The notes under the pieces are model-generated. The model was not told where the DNA came from. It saw only the letters and a program-made list of their open reading frames with translations, and did not search any database. The position numbers and the translations under genes were made by a program. DNA of 12,966 bases from Pseudomonadota bacterium (GTDB lineage: Bacteria; Pseudomonadota; Alphaproteobacteria; Rhizobiales; Rhizobiaceae), in the NCBI GenBank assembly GCA_023388675.1, contig JAEWFU010000340.1, positions 1 through 12,966 on the forward strand. Direction: 5' to 3'. Below are positions 1 through 6,139 of this stretch, in pieces (the first letter of the stretch is position 1; every line of letters starts with the position of its first letter).

Positions 1-96
1 GAGACCGAGCGGAAGAAGGGTCAGGCATGGGGGCTTAAAACAATCGAAAGCTTCCACACCCACGGCACGCCGCCGGTCAAAAACGGGAAAGGCTGA
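1..96 (+). CDS. 3' end of an unrecognised gene (partial)
   Basis: Frame 1 is open from the first base to a TGA at 94-96 and encodes the last 31 residues of a protein whose beginning lies outside the window. The visible tail is hydrophilic (it starts ETERKKGQAWGL and ends PPVKNGKG) and shows no membrane segment or motif that I recognise, so I give no function. Only seven bases separate its stop from the ATG of the downstream dehydrogenase-like gene on the same strand. The two are probably co-transcribed, and the missing gene may act on the same or a related metabolite. That it is a real coding end is inferred from the open frame and the tight spacing. Confidence 0.55.
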   Translation, partial: ETERKKGQAWGLKTIESFHTHGTPPVKNGKG

Positions 97-103
97 GCCG
101 GCC

Positions 104-979
104 ATGAAGATCGGCTTTATCGGTTTCGGCGAAGCCGCGCGCGCCTTCCAGAAGAGCCTCGCCGAGGCCGACCCGGCGCTTGCCTTCGCCGCCTACGATA
201 TCCTGCTCGACAGCGAGGGACGACACGGCCCCTGCGCCGCCGCGATGAAGGAACGTGGCATAGCCGTCGTCACCTCATCGCCCGAAGGATTTTCGGATTG
301 CGACTGGATCGTCAGCGCCGTCACCGCCGACCAGAGCCTTGAGGCGGCACGGGCGGCCTCCGCGTGGCTGCGCGCCGGCCAGGTATTCTTCGACATCAAC
401 TCGGTTTCGCCGCAGCGCAAGCAGGAGAGTGCAGCGGGCCTCTCTGGAACCGGTTCGACCTATCTCGACATGGCCGTGATGGCGCCAGTGCATCCGCGCG
501 GACACCGCACGCCGGTCCTGCTTGCGGGCCCCGTCGGGCCTTCCACAACACAGGTGCTTGATAGACTCGGCTTCGATTTCGAGGTCGTCGGTCCCGAAGC
601 GGGTGCTGCGACCGCGATCAAGATGGTACGCAGCCTGTTCGTGAAGGGGCTTGAGGCGATCACCGTCGAGGCGTTGCTAGCCGCGCAGGCGTCAGGCTGC
701 CTCGACTACGTTCTCAAGTCGCTGGGCGACTCGTTCCCCGGCCTCGGCTGGCCGGGCTTTGCGCACTACCAGTTCGAACGCACTCTGACCCATGGCAAGC
801 GCCGCGCTGCAGAAATGCGCGAAAGTGCCGCAACCATGGCCGCGCTCGACCGCAACGACCGTCTCGCCGATGCGATCGCCGACACGCAGGCCCGCATGGG
901 CGCAATGGAGGCGGCACCGCAGCCGGATGCCGATCTCGCAGCCGTTCTGGCCGCCCTCGTCCGGCAATCCGACCCATAG
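104..979 (+). CDS. NAD(P)-dependent 6PGDH/beta-hydroxyacid dehydrogenase-like protein, DUF1932 family
   Basis: A 291-residue soluble protein with two domains. Residues 1 to about 165 form a Rossmann NAD(P)-binding domain (PF03446 type). It opens with the dinucleotide-binding turn GFIGFGEAA (residues 4-12) and carries DINSVSP (97-103), equivalent to the D-x-S-T-x-x-P substrate loop of beta-hydroxyacid dehydrogenases. The C-terminal part contains the helix AIKMVRSLFVKGLEA (171-185), whose first lysine (K173) is at the place of the family's catalytic lysine. It then matches the DUF1932 domain (PF09130), with HGKRRAAEMRE at 230-240. Enzymes of this family oxidise or reduce 2- or 3-hydroxy acids; the substrate cannot be read from sequence. 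The ATG at 104 is preceded by GGGAAAGG at 85-92, a rather distant Shine-Dalgarno. The gene sits seven bases after the upstream partial gene, suggesting a small catabolic operon. Confidence 0.9.
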   Translation: MKIGFIGFGEAARAFQKSLAEADPALAFAAYDILLDSEGRHGPCAAAMKERGIAVVTSSPEGFSDCDWIVSAVTADQSLEAARAASAWLRAGQVFFDINSVSPQRKQESAAGLSGTGSTYLDMAVMAPVHPRGHRTPVLLAGPVGPSTTQVLDRLGFDFEVVGPEAGAATAIKMVRSLFVKGLEAITVEALLAAQASGCLDYVLKSLGDSFPGLGWPGFAHYQFERTLTHGKRRAAEMRESAATMAALDRNDRLADAIADTQARMGAMEAAPQPDADLAAVLAALVRQSDP

Positions 980-1001
980 CTGCCAACCTTCGCCGCAAAT
1001 T

Positions 1002-1051
1002 CGCCGGCAAACCCTGTTCAAACACAGTGAGCCCCCATAGGTTTGCTGGCG
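1002..1051 (+). terminator. 12-bp inverted repeat after the DUF1932 gene, possible transcript-end hairpin
   Basis: CGCCGGCAAACC at 1002-1013 and GGTTTGCTGGCG at 1040-1051 are inverted repeats that pair over 12 positions, with one G-U wobble when read as plus-strand RNA. The loop is 26 bases and itself contains a short CTGT/ACAG pairing. The structure starts 22 bases after the stop of the DUF1932 gene, where a transcript-end hairpin would be expected. No T-run follows, so it is not a classical intrinsic terminator; it could stabilise the mRNA 3' end, act with Rho, or be a remnant of a dispersed palindromic repeat. Confidence 0.4.
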
Positions 1052-1056
1052 CGTTC

Positions 1057-1081
1057 GGAACCTCGCCGCCAGGCATCCGTT
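1057..1081 (+). promoter_or_regulatory. Candidate EcfG (general stress response) promoter, GGAAC-N16-CGTT
   Basis: GGAAC at 1057-1061 and CGTT at 1078-1081 are separated by exactly 16 bases. This agrees at all nine fixed positions with the -35/-10 consensus described for alphaproteobacterial EcfG-type sigma factors (SigT, RpoE2, EcfG), the output of the PhyR-NepR-EcfG general stress response. It points toward the YbhN-like gene, with an expected start site near 1088, giving a leader of nearly 300 bases. The match and its intergenic position are seen in the sequence; its use as a promoter is inference. Confidence 0.45.
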
Positions 1082-1340
1082 GGGTCGGTACCGCTGTCGG
1101 TCGTCATGGCCGGCCATAAGGCGGATGTGCCGTCCATCTGGCGATTTCGTCGACGCATCTGCCGTTACGAAACCATAGACACAAGCATAGATCACGTGTT
1201 CATGTCAGTCGTTTTCAATTCCGTTACCACTTTCGCGCTTACAATGCCGAAGGCGGTTTGGTCCGCAAGCGCAGTGGCTCGATCTGTCGCGCACTCGGGG
1301 CTTTGCATCGATGATGCCAGTGCCCCGCAACAAACGAAAT

Positions 1341-1367
1341 GGTACGGCCGGTTCACCGGTCGAGACC
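1341..1367 (+). promoter_or_regulatory. Leader hairpin immediately upstream of the ribosome binding site
   Basis: CGGCCGG (1345-1351) pairs with CCGGTCG (1356-1362) across a four-base TTCA loop, with one G-U wobble. The stem is extended by GGT (1341-1343) with ACC (1365-1367) around a small internal loop. The structure ends three bases before the Shine-Dalgarno AGGGGAG and would sit in the 5' leader of the YbhN-like mRNA. It could influence ribosome access or mRNA stability. The pairing is seen directly; a regulatory role is inference. Confidence 0.45.
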
Positions 1368-1370
1368 TCA

Positions 1371-1377
1371 AGGGGAG
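1371..1377 (+). promoter_or_regulatory. Shine-Dalgarno that selects the TTG start of the YbhN-like gene
   Basis: AGGGGAG at 1371-1377 is six bases before TTG at 1384. The in-frame ATG at 1339 has no Shine-Dalgarno before it, and the codons between it and the TTG overlap the leader hairpin. The binding site therefore decides for the rarer TTG start; GTG at 1390 is the next possibility. Confidence 0.7.
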
Positions 1378-1383
1378 TACACC

Positions 1384-2316
1384 TTGAAGGTGAGGAAATA
1401 TTTCTGGCCCGTCGTCGGCGTCGCCGCCGTGGCCTTCTCGATCTGGCTTCTCTATCACGAGCTGCGAGGGCTTTCGCTCGATGAGCTGTGGGGCAGCCTG
1501 GTCGCCATACCCGCCAGGGACTGGATTCTCGCTGCGGCGGCAACGCTGCTCGCTTATGCCGCGCTGGCCGGCTACGATCATCTGGCGCTGCTGCACCTGA
1601 GGCGCCATGTCGGCTGGACCTACATCACGCTCTGTTCCTTCACCACCTACGCGCTCTCGCACAACATCGGCGCCTCGGTCGTCTCGGGTTCGGTGGTGCG
1701 CTATCGCGCCTACAGCGCCAAGGGGCTCGGCGCGGCGGAAGTCGGCGTGCTGGTCGCCTTCTGCTCCTTCACCTTCGCGCTCGGCACAATCATGCTAGCC
1801 GGCTTCGTGCTCGTCCTGGAGCCCGGCCTTGCCGAGCGCTTCGTCGACGTGCTGCCGGTGGAGGCCTCCGCGGCGACGGGCCTGCTCCTGCTCGCGCTTG
1901 TGCTGCTTTATGTCGTCGGCAGCGCCCTCCACCTGAAACCGCTCAAGCTCGGCGGCTTCGAAGTCCACTATCCGCGCCTGCCGATCGTCGCACGCCAGCT
2001 CGTGGTCGCGCCGCTGGAGCTCATCGGCGCGGCGGGCATCATCTATTTCGCGCTGCCCGAAGCCGGCAATCCGGGCTTCATGATCGTGCTCGGCATCTTC
2101 CTGGTGTCGTTCTCGGCAGCCCTGCTCTCGCACGCGCCGGGCGGACTGGGCGTTCTCGAGCTGGTGTTCATCACCGGCCTGTCGGATATGGATCCGGCCG
2201 ACGTTCTGGCCGCCCTGGTCGTCTTCAGGCTACTCTACCTGATCATACCCTTCATCATTGCCCTGTTCGTGGTTCTGGCTTTCGAACGGACCCAGCTTGC
2301 GCATCAGAAGGAATGA
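1384..2316 (+). CDS. YbhN-like (UPF0104 / LPG-synthase transmembrane domain) inner-membrane protein
   Basis: From TTG 1384 this is a 310-residue polytopic protein with about eight hydrophobic segments spread over its length. It resembles the transmembrane flippase-like domain PF03706 found in E. coli YbhN and in the membrane half of lysylphosphatidylglycerol synthase MprF. Recognisable pieces are NIGASVVSGSVVRYR (residues 94-108) and SHAPGGLGVLE (249-259), the latter being the family's proline/glycine-rich signature before the last helices. It has no MprF-type aminoacyl-transferase domain, so it probably moves or handles a lipid in the inner membrane rather than making one; the substrate is unknown. 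An in-frame ATG at 1339 would add 15 polar residues but lacks a Shine-Dalgarno. Its last 62 bases overlap the end of the convergent DUF502 gene. A stress-type promoter candidate lies 300 bases upstream. Confidence 0.85.
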   Translation: MKVRKYFWPVVGVAAVAFSIWLLYHELRGLSLDELWGSLVAIPARDWILAAAATLLAYAALAGYDHLALLHLRRHVGWTYITLCSFTTYALSHNIGASVVSGSVVRYRAYSAKGLGAAEVGVLVAFCSFTFALGTIMLAGFVLVLEPGLAERFVDVLPVEASAATGLLLLALVLLYVVGSALHLKPLKLGGFEVHYPRLPIVARQLVVAPLELIGAAGIIYFALPEAGNPGFMIVLGIFLVSFSAALLSHAPGGLGVLELVFITGLSDMDPADVLAALVVFRLLYLIIPFIIALFVVLAFERTQLAHQKE

Positions 2317-2974
2317 CCGGGCGGCGGATATCCTCGGGCCAGTCGATGGGGAACGTATCGGGTGACATCGAGCCGCCCGAAACGATGAAGGCCATCGCAT
2401 CGTTCTTGCTCCAGTCCAGCCATGTCAGCCGCGATGTCGGCACGATCTCCACGAACCCGGATGTTGGGTTCGGCGTCGTCGGCACGTATACCGTGGCCAG
2501 TTCCGGTTGGTCCTCGGTCGCCGGAAAGATGCGGGTGACGATGCCGACCACGCGCATGTCGCGCGACGGAAACTCGATCAGCACCACGCGCTGACCGGAC
2601 GGCGAGCCGTCGCCTCCCATCGAGCGGATCAACGTGCGCGTCGCGCCGTAAATGGTGCGGGCGAGCGGCACCGCTTCGACGAGCCTGTCGACCATGCCGA
2701 GGAGGCGCCGCCCCACGACGGCGTTGGCGATCCTGCCGAGCACGTACAGGAAGATCAGCACCAGCAGCAGTGCCAGCCCCGACTGGAACCAACCTGCCAG
2801 GATGAGGTCGGCGACCTCGGGCGAGGTCGGCCGCACCATGCCCGAAAGCGCCAGCGTCGCGGGGCGCCCCGTCCAGATCAGCATGTCGACGACGAACCAG
2901 ACGATCCAGACTGTCACGAACAGCGGGATGACCGTCAGCACTCCGGTGATGATGTGGCGGGTGATCGATTGCAT
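2255..2974 (-). CDS. DUF502 family inner-membrane protein
   Basis: A 239-residue protein of the DUF502 family (PF04367), whose function is not established. Two membrane segments are clear: residues about 8-33 (HIITGVLTVIPLFVTVWIVW and onward) and about 65-88. A conserved amphipathic linker with IYGATRTL (108-115) and a soluble domain with the family signature VYVPTTPNPTSGFVEIVP (162-179) follow. The tail after residue 210 is variable and charged. AGG six bases before the ATG (GGACAGGTACGATG) serves as Shine-Dalgarno. It begins 37 bases after the mrpG stop on the same strand with no obvious promoter between, so it is probably the last gene of the mrp operon and may assist membrane or ion homeostasis; that link is inference. 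Its final 62 bases overlap the opposite-strand YbhN-like gene. Confidence 0.88.
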   Translation of the reverse strand: MQSITRHIITGVLTVIPLFVTVWIVWFVVDMLIWTGRPATLALSGMVRPTSPEVADLILAGWFQSGLALLLVLIFLYVLGRIANAVVGRRLLGMVDRLVEAVPLARTIYGATRTLIRSMGGDGSPSGQRVVLIEFPSRDMRVVGIVTRIFPATEDQPELATVYVPTTPNPTSGFVEIVPTSRLTWLDWSKNDAMAFIVSGGSMSPDTFPIDWPEDIRRPVIPSDAQAGSVRKPEPRTGQ

Positions 2975-3011
2975 CGTACCTGTCCAGTTGCCGGTGGCCG
3001 ATTCCGCGCGC

Positions 3012-3398
3012 TTACTCGTCGATGGGCGCGCCCTGCTCGATCACGCCCTTCGGCGGGTCCATCGCCGGCACTGCGGGATTGCCCTCCGCCCGGTCGCGGT
3101 AGAGCGCGGCGCGCCCCAGCAGCATCAACGTCACCGGCGTCGTGATCGTAACGAATATCCCGATAAGCAGTTCATGAAAAACCGGGCGCGACTGCAGCAC
3201 GCTGAAGCAGATCATCGACGCGATCAGGATCGCCGCGGCCCCCCAGCTCGTGCCAAGCGTGGGCGCATGCAGCCGGTCGTAGAACGACCCCTGGCGATAG
3301 AACCCGAAGGAGCCGATCAATGTCAGTCCCGCCCCGATCAGCAGGAAGATCGAGACGAGAACGGAAGCCCAGAGCGGGAGTTCGGCGATATGGCTCAT
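3012..3398 (-). CDS. mrpG: Mrp cation/proton antiporter subunit G
   Basis: A 128-residue protein of the MnhG/PhaG family (PF03334), a small inner-membrane subunit needed for the Mrp antiporter complex. There are three hydrophobic segments, at about residues 10-33, 50-68 and 76-97. The family signature FYDRLHAPTLGTSWG (39-53) is intact, and TTPVTLMLLGRAALYRD (86-102) closes the last helix. The tail after 105 is hydrophilic, rich in proline and acidic residues. The start ATG overlaps the mrpF stop by four bases (ATGA), and GAGGTGAT inside mrpF forms a strong Shine-Dalgarno, so translation is likely coupled. Length is normal for the family. It is the last recognised Mrp subunit before the DUF502 gene. 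Confidence 0.95.
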   Translation of the reverse strand: MSHIAELPLWASVLVSIFLLIGAGLTLIGSFGFYRQGSFYDRLHAPTLGTSWGAAAILIASMICFSVLQSRPVFHELLIGIFVTITTPVTLMLLGRAALYRDRAEGNPAVPAMDPPKGVIEQGAPIDE

Positions 3399-3676
3399 TC
3401 GATCACCTCGCCGCGCATCAGGAACTTGGCCAGCGCCACCGTCGCCACGAAACCGACGACGGCAATGATCAGCGACACCTCGAAATAAAGGGTGTTGCCG
3501 GTGCGGATGCCGAAAACCAGCAGCATCAGCATCGAATTCACATAGAGCGTATCGAGCCCGAGCACGCGATCCTGGGCGCGCGGCCCGCGGATCATCCGCA
3601 CCATCGCGAACGCCATGGCGACGGCAAGCGCTGCCTGCGCGATCAGGACGGCCAGCGTGAGGATCGCGACGCTCAT
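3395..3676 (-). CDS. mrpF: Mrp cation/proton antiporter subunit F
   Basis: A 93-residue subunit of the MnhF/PhaF family (PF04066) with three transmembrane helices filling most of its length. The signature GPRAQDRVLGLDTLYVNSML (31-50), with its conserved arginine and aspartates between helices 1 and 2, is complete. The open frame extends much further upstream (to 4108), but that extension is a shadow of mrpE. The true start is the ATG at 3676: it has GGAG nine bases upstream, forms the ATGA overlap with the mrpE stop, and gives the usual family length. The protein acts within the inner-membrane Mrp complex. Confidence 0.95.
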   Translation of the reverse strand: MSVAILTLAVLIAQAALAVAMAFAMVRMIRGPRAQDRVLGLDTLYVNSMLMLLVFGIRTGNTLYFEVSLIIAVVGFVATVALAKFLMRGEVIE

Positions 3677-4158
3677 TCGAATATCTCCATCAGCAGGTGT
3701 TCGTAGCGCGTCTTGATGAGTTCGTACCACGTCTCCTCGTCGACGAGGTCGAAAACGTGGAGCAACAGCGTGCCGCGGGCGGCATTGTAGTCGAGCCACG
3801 CCGTGCCCGGCGTGGCTGTCAGGATCACCGCCAGCACCGCAAGCCCGGTCGGGTCGCGCAGTTCGAGCGGGATCATCATGAAACCCGACGTGTTCGGGCG
3901 ACGCGTGCCCTGCAGGATAATGCGAGCCACATCGATGTTGGAGCGCACGATGTCGTAGAGCACGGTTACGATCAGCTTGCCGATCAGGTCCCAGCGCCGC
4001 AGGCGCGGCTTCGATGGGTGCAGCGCCGCCATGCCCTGCGCGGCGATAAGCGCAACGGCAAGGCCGACGATGAACTGGCCGGCCGAGAAACTCGTCAGAA
4101 GAAGCCACATCGCCACCAGTGACGCGATCAGCAGCGGATAGGGAAAGACGCGGCTCAT
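3673..4158 (-). CDS. mrpE: Mrp cation/proton antiporter subunit E
   Basis: A 161-residue protein of the MnhE/PhaE family (PF01899). Two hydrophobic segments near the N-terminus (about residues 6-25 and 27-45) are followed by a basic cytoplasmic linker. A soluble domain follows, with SGFMMIPLELRDPTGLAVLA (91-110), TATPGTAWLDYN (114-125) and LLLHVFDL (131-138), the typical conserved string of this subunit. The frame is open upstream to 4449, but those residues read as a shadow of mrpD. ATG 4158 is chosen because it follows a purine-rich Shine-Dalgarno (GGAAGGGGGGAAGGG), overlaps the mrpD stop by four bases, and matches the family length. It is a structural subunit of the Mrp complex; subunit-specific chemistry is unknown. 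Confidence 0.95.
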   Translation of the reverse strand: MSRVFPYPLLIASLVAMWLLLTSFSAGQFIVGLAVALIAAQGMAALHPSKPRLRRWDLIGKLIVTVLYDIVRSNIDVARIILQGTRRPNTSGFMMIPLELRDPTGLAVLAVILTATPGTAWLDYNAARGTLLLHVFDLVDEETWYELIKTRYEHLLMEIFE

Positions 4159-5798
4159 TCGCCCTTCCCCCCTTCCGGCCGCGAAGCGCGCGGGGCTTCC
4201 ATCACGCCCTCGATATAGGATTGCGGTGCATAGAGGCTTGTCGCGGTCGCCTCCATGTAGCGCATCACCGGCCCGGCCTGTGTCGTCAGGGCAAGCGTCA
4301 GGAACAGCAGCGCCACAACGGGCGCGATCTCGACGAGCAGCACCCGGGGCACGCGCACTTCCAGCGGCGCCCAGAACGCACGGATGCCCGCGCGGCTCAT
4401 CGAGATCAGCGCGGCAAGCCCGGACACGATCAGCATCGCCACCAGCCACCAGGCGCTTTGCGGGATCGTGCCGCCCTGTCCGAGACCATCAGGATTCAGC
4501 ATCGCCGTCAGCATCGCGAACTTGGCGACGAAACCCGACAGCGGAGGCAACCCGGCAAGCAGGATGGCGCAGGCTCCGAAGCTGATGCCAAGGATCGCGA
4601 GCGTCCCGGGTATGGAGACGCCGACGACGTCTTCTTCCTCCTCCTCGTCACCGTCCTCGCCGAACGCCTCTATGGTGACAGCGAGCACGTTGGCAATCGA
4701 GTCCTGGCCGCGCTCGACCAGTTCGATGAGCAGGAAGAATGCTCCGATGGCGAGCGTCGAGGAGACGAGATAGAACAGCGCGCCCGCTGTCACGTCGACC
4801 TGCAGCAGGCCCATCGTCGCCAGCAGCGTGCCGGAGGATACGAGCACCGAGAAGCCGGCGAGCCGGCCGAGCGCCTGTGAGGCCAGTACGCCGAACGTGC
4901 CGAAGGCGATCGTCGCCATCCCGCCGATGAAAAGCAGCCACGAGCCGAAGCCGGGCGAACTGTCCGGCGTCTCGACGAAGAATAGCAGCGACAGCCTCAG
5001 GATGACGTAGACGCCCACCTTGCTGAGGATCGCAAAGATCGCGGCAACCGGAGCCGGTGCCGCCGTATAGGTCGTCGGCAACCAGAACGACAGCGGCCAC
5101 ATGCCGGCCTTGATGAGGAAGGCGACGCCGAGAATGGCCGCGCCCGTTTCGAGGAAGATGCGGCTGCCGGGTTCGACCATCGGGATCTGAATGGCAAGGT
5201 CCGCCATGTTCAGCGTTCCCGTGGTGCCGTAGATCAGCGCCACGCCGATGAGGAACAGCAAGGCCGACACCAGGTTGATGGCGATGTAGTGAAGGCCGGC
5301 CTTCACGCGCTGCGTGCCCGAGCTGTGCAGCATCAGCCCGTACGATGCCGCCAGCATGATCTCGAAGAAGACGAACAGGTTGAAGAGGTCGCCGGTCAGG
5401 AACGCGCCGTTCAGTCCCATCAGCAGGAACATGAACAGCGTATGGAAGTGCGGACCTGCGCGATGCCAGCGGCCGATCGAGAACACCAGCGACGGAATGG
5501 CGAGCAGGCTGGTCAGCACCAGCATCATCGCCGAGAGCCGGTCGAGCACGAGATTGATCGCAAAGGGCGGCGGCCAGTTGCCGAGCAGGTAGACGATCAC
5601 ACGCCCCTGATCGGCCGCGCCGTCGGCATGCGCCATGCGCAGAAGCGCCAGAGAAATCGCCAGCAGCGCGACCGACGTCAGGATCGAGACCGTGGCCTTG
5701 AGAAGGCGCTCGCGGTCATCGAAGAACAACAGCAGCGCACCCGCCACCAGCGGCAGCAGGATCGGCGCGATGACGAGGTGCTGTGGCGCCACGCTCAT
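4155..5798 (-). CDS. mrpD: Mrp cation/proton antiporter subunit D
   Basis: A 547-residue multi-spanning protein of the complex I antiporter family (PF00361; related to NuoL/M/N and MnhD/PhaD). It shows the family's key membrane charges: E146 in FFEIML, K230 in LIKAGMWPLSFWLP, and K260 in ILSKVGVY. These are the residues thought to form the proton path. An unusually acidic run, EDGDEEEEED (381-390), sits between the helix ending near 370 and the one starting at 393, probably in an extramembrane loop. The C-terminus has a polar tail. The start ATG has GGGAG about nine bases upstream and overlaps the mrpC stop by four bases. With MrpA it supplies the antiport activity of the complex, exchanging protons for Na+ or K+; the ion cannot be told from sequence. 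Confidence 0.96.
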   Translation of the reverse strand: MSVAPQHLVIAPILLPLVAGALLLFFDDRERLLKATVSILTSVALLAISLALLRMAHADGAADQGRVIVYLLGNWPPPFAINLVLDRLSAMMLVLTSLLAIPSLVFSIGRWHRAGPHFHTLFMFLLMGLNGAFLTGDLFNLFVFFEIMLAASYGLMLHSSGTQRVKAGLHYIAINLVSALLFLIGVALIYGTTGTLNMADLAIQIPMVEPGSRIFLETGAAILGVAFLIKAGMWPLSFWLPTTYTAAPAPVAAIFAILSKVGVYVILRLSLLFFVETPDSSPGFGSWLLFIGGMATIAFGTFGVLASQALGRLAGFSVLVSSGTLLATMGLLQVDVTAGALFYLVSSTLAIGAFFLLIELVERGQDSIANVLAVTIEAFGEDGDEEEEEDVVGVSIPGTLAILGISFGACAILLAGLPPLSGFVAKFAMLTAMLNPDGLGQGGTIPQSAWWLVAMLIVSGLAALISMSRAGIRAFWAPLEVRVPRVLLVEIAPVVALLFLTLALTTQAGPVMRYMEATATSLYAPQSYIEGVMEAPRASRPEGGKGE

Positions 5799-6139
5799 CG
5801 CTCGGGCTCCCTGCCGTCGACATGGTCGGTGCCGGTAAGGCCGCGTGCGGCCAGCAGCACCACCAGGAACAATGCCGTGGTCGCGAACCCGATGACGATG
5901 GCCGTCAGCACCAGCGCCTGCGGCACCGGGTCGACGAAGGCCGACGGATCGACCTCGACCGATGTGTCGATCACCGGGGCAAGCCGGTTGGTGAGGCGCC
6001 CCATGGAGAAGATGAACAGGTTCACAGCGTAGGACAGAAGAGCCAGCCCGATGACCACCTGATAGGTGCGCGGTCGCTGGATCAGCCAGACGCCCGAACC
6101 GACCAGAATTCCGATGCCGAGGGAGAGCGTCAGTTCCAT
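5795..6139 (-). CDS. mrpC: Mrp cation/proton antiporter subunit C
   Basis: A 114-residue protein with three transmembrane helices, homologous to NuoK of complex I and to MnhC/PhaC. The conserved stretch DPVPQALVLTAIVIGFATTA (70-89) is the family hallmark, and GLALLSYAVNLFIF (31-44) forms the second helix. The periplasmic loop between helices 2 and 3 is longer than in NuoK, as usual for MrpC. The ATG shares one base with the stop of the fused mrpAB gene (TGATG), and GAGGAG about nine bases upstream is a good Shine-Dalgarno. It is an inner-membrane subunit lying next to MrpD and MrpA in the complex. Confidence 0.95.
   Translation of the reverse strand: MELTLSLGIGILVGSGVWLIQRPRTYQVVIGLALLSYAVNLFIFSMGRLTNRLAPVIDTSVEVDPSAFVDPVPQALVLTAIVIGFATTALFLVVLLAARGLTGTDHVDGREPER

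Larger units (their letters stand above)
980..1383. other. 404-base intergenic region with several symmetric elements
   Basis: No convincing gene lies between the DUF1932 gene and the YbhN-like gene. A plus-strand open frame at 1043-1387 has no homology that I recognise and no Shine-Dalgarno, and it contains the structured elements listed separately. Contents in order: a 12-bp inverted repeat (1002-1051), an EcfG-like promoter (1057-1081), a perfect 12-bp palindrome ATGGCCGGCCAT (1106-1117), a stretch richer in A and T (about 1160-1250) without a clear sigma-70 promoter, and a hairpin touching the ribosome binding site (1341-1367). A gap of this size is out of line with the tight packing elsewhere in the window. 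Confidence 0.6.

Noticed and set aside
1043..1387. 114-residue plus-strand open frame in the 404-base gap
   Set aside because: No Shine-Dalgarno, no recognisable motif, and it overlaps the promoter-like motif, palindrome, leader hairpin and the start of the next gene; a chance frame is more likely.
1488..2594. 368-residue plus-strand open frame over the YbhN-like and DUF502 genes
   Set aside because: Arginine/alanine-rich, out of frame with the YbhN-like protein, and it runs across the convergent gene; no motif.
3677..4108. N-terminal extension of mrpF to an upstream ATG
   Set aside because: The added residues are an arginine/alanine-rich shadow of mrpE; the ATG at 3676 gives the family length, a Shine-Dalgarno and the ATGA overlap.
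4159..4449. N-terminal extension of mrpE to an upstream ATG
   Set aside because: The added residues are a shadow of mrpD without hydrophobic segments; ATG 4158 gives the normal MrpE N-terminus.
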